Of a stretch of DNA of 5,831 nt, positions 4,769-5,831 are shown piece after piece. The notes under the pieces were generated by a model, which was not told where the DNA came from, did not search any database, and worked only from the letters and a program-made list of their open reading frames with translations. The stretch is taken from NCBI GenBank assembly GCA_014381035.1, contig JACMIS010000294.1, positions 1 through 5,831 of the forward strand, written 5' to 3'. Within the stretch, counting starts at the first letter, position 1; each line of letters starts with the position of its first letter. This DNA comes from Armatimonadota bacterium (GTDB taxonomy: Bacteria > Armatimonadota > Armatimonadia > Armatimonadales > Armatimonadaceae). The translations under genes were made by a program, and so were the position numbers.

Positions 4769-5773
4769 ATGCGACTACTGATCCTGGGCGGCACGATATT
4801 TCTGGGACGGCATCTGGCGGAGGCGGCGTTGCGCAACGGGCATGAAGTGACGCTGTTTCATCGCGGCAAGCATAACCCCGGCTTGTTCGGCGACGCCGTG
4901 GAAACTGTTACTGGCGACCGGACCGTGGCGGACGATCTGGCGCGGCTGGCGGACAGCGGGACGTGGGACGCGGTGATCGATACGTGTGGGTATGTGCCGC
5001 GCGTCGTGGCGATGTCGGCGGACGCGCTGAAGGATAGCGTCCGTTCGTACTGCTTCATTTCCACCGTTTCTGTGTATGCCGATTGGTCGGTGAGTGACGT
5101 GACCGAGGACTCGCCGCTGGCGACGCTCGCCGACCCCGCGACCGAGGAGGTGACCGGCGAAACCTACGGCGGGTTGAAAGTTTTATGCGAGAACGCGGTG
5201 CGCGATGTTTATGGCGACACGCGGACACTGATCATCCGACCGGGCTATATAGTCGGACCGCACGACCCGTCCGACCGCTTCACGTACTGGATTCACCGCG
5301 TCGCGCAGGGCGGGGATATTCTCGCGCCGGGAGATGAGAACACCGCCGCGCAGTTCGTCGATGTGCGCGACCTTGCCGAGTGGAACCTGCGTTTGCTGGA
5401 AGCGGGCACGACGGGAATATGCAACGTCGACGGTCTGCCGGTACGCTTCGCCGAACTGCTTCCCGCGTGTCGCGCGGCGGCGAACCTTTCGGAAGCCGAA
5501 GCGCGGTTCGTGTACGTCCCCGAATCGTTCCTGAGCGAACAGGGCGTGGAATCCTGGCAGGTGTTGCCGATCTTCACGCCGAAGACCGCCGAGGAGGCTG
5601 GTCAGGTGGACGTTTCCCGCGCCGTCGCGAGCGGCTTGACGTTCCGACCGCTCGCCGAGACCGTCGCCGACACGCTCGCTTGGGACCGGACGCGGACAGA
5701 TGAAAACGCATACGCAAAATCGCTCACCCGAGATAGGGAAGCGGAGTTACTGGCGGCACTCCGCGCCGGATGA
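4769..5773 (+). CDS. Extended SDR, NAD(P)-dependent epimerase/dehydratase family protein
   Basis: A 334-residue cytosolic oxidoreductase of the extended short-chain dehydrogenase family. The Rossmann dinucleotide-binding loop is at the extreme N-terminus, MRLLILGGTIFLGRHL (residues 1-16, G-G-T-x-F-L-G variant), followed by HEVTLFHRGK (25-34), whose arginine suggests NADP(H) or mixed cofactor use. AVIDTCGY (68-75) is the acid-bearing strand; FISTVSVYAD (97-106) carries the catalytic serine region, and YGGLK (133-137) is the Y-x-x-x-K dyad. RPGYIVGPHDPSDRFTYWI (157-175) is the typical epimerase substrate-side segment. All catalytic elements are present and length is normal. ATG 4769 is chosen because the GGT loop must lie near the N-terminus; an in-frame ATG at 4646 would add 41 residues of basic, non-conserved sequence that overlap the regulatory region. 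The Shine-Dalgarno is weak (AAGG, 4754-4757). Many family members are annotated as nucleotide-sugar epimerases, but the substrate cannot be told here. Confidence 0.9.
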   Translation: MRLLILGGTIFLGRHLAEAALRNGHEVTLFHRGKHNPGLFGDAVETVTGDRTVADDLARLADSGTWDAVIDTCGYVPRVVAMSADALKDSVRSYCFISTVSVYADWSVSDVTEDSPLATLADPATEEVTGETYGGLKVLCENAVRDVYGDTRTLIIRPGYIVGPHDPSDRFTYWIHRVAQGGDILAPGDENTAAQFVDVRDLAEWNLRLLEAGTTGICNVDGLPVRFAELLPACRAAANLSEAEARFVYVPESFLSEQGVESWQVLPIFTPKTAEEAGQVDVSRAVASGLTFRPLAETVADTLAWDRTRTDENAYAKSLTRDREAELLAALRAG

Positions 5774-5831
5774 TACTTCGGCGAGCATAGGGGGCGTTTT
5801 CGGCACCCAATATTGTGCCTGACGTTCCGAC
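5774..5831. other. Non-coding tail with a small inverted repeat
   Basis: No gene is seen. GGCAC (5802-5806) and GTGCC (5815-5819) flank an 8-nt loop that overlaps the palindrome CAATATTG (5808-5815). Lying 28 nt after the SDR stop, it could help end that transcript, but the stem is short and no T-run follows. Confidence 0.25.

Noticed and set aside
1..5831. CRISPR array, tRNA, rRNA, insertion sequence or attachment site
   Set aside because: No regularly spaced long repeats, cloverleaf, terminal inverted repeats or transposase/integrase motifs were seen on either strand.

Overview
The window comes from a moderately GC-rich bacterial chromosome. A PEP-CTERM sorted secreted protein points to a Gram-negative (diderm) bacterium that is environmental in lifestyle. 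The mix of PEP-CTERM/lamin-tail protein, ASCH protein and extended SDR would fit Armatimonadota or a similar phylum, but this placement is a guess from gene style and not from any marker gene. No rRNA, tRNA, CRISPR array, transposase or integrase is visible.

Layout. Bases 1-693 hold a leftward pair: an ASCH-domain protein, followed 15 nt later by a secreted TPR protein that runs off the left edge. A leftward promoter with a perfect TATAAT box lies near 749-754. Bases 694-860 form the divergent intergenic region. Bases 861-3655 are a rightward restriction-modification-like block of three genes: (i) a NgoPII-type restriction endonuclease homologue whose predicted PD-(D/E)xK core has lost the usual acidic residue and lysine; (ii) a second nuclease-like gene split by a -1 frameshift at a run of four Gs (1902-1905); (iii) an apparently intact D12-class N6-adenine DNA methyltransferase that overlaps the second nuclease by 4 nt. 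A perfect 15-bp inverted repeat (3680-3720) separates this block from the convergent PEP-CTERM/lamin-tail-like protein (3740-4591, leftward). A 177-bp divergent regulatory region (4592-4768) with several small repeats separates that gene from an extended SDR (NAD-dependent epimerase/dehydratase-like, 4769-5773, rightward). The last 58 bases hold no gene.

How the genes fit together. The three-gene block is the accessory element. Two nuclease genes sit with one adenine methylase, and each nuclease carries a different kind of suspected lesion while the methylase keeps all its motifs. The simplest reading is a decaying restriction-modification island that has become a methyltransferase-only relic. 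The alternatives are a sequencing error at the G run, a phase-variable nuclease, or a split enzyme re-initiated at an ATGA overlap. The flanking genes (ASCH/TPR, PEP-CTERM, SDR) look like ordinary chromosomal genes with no evident link to the block.
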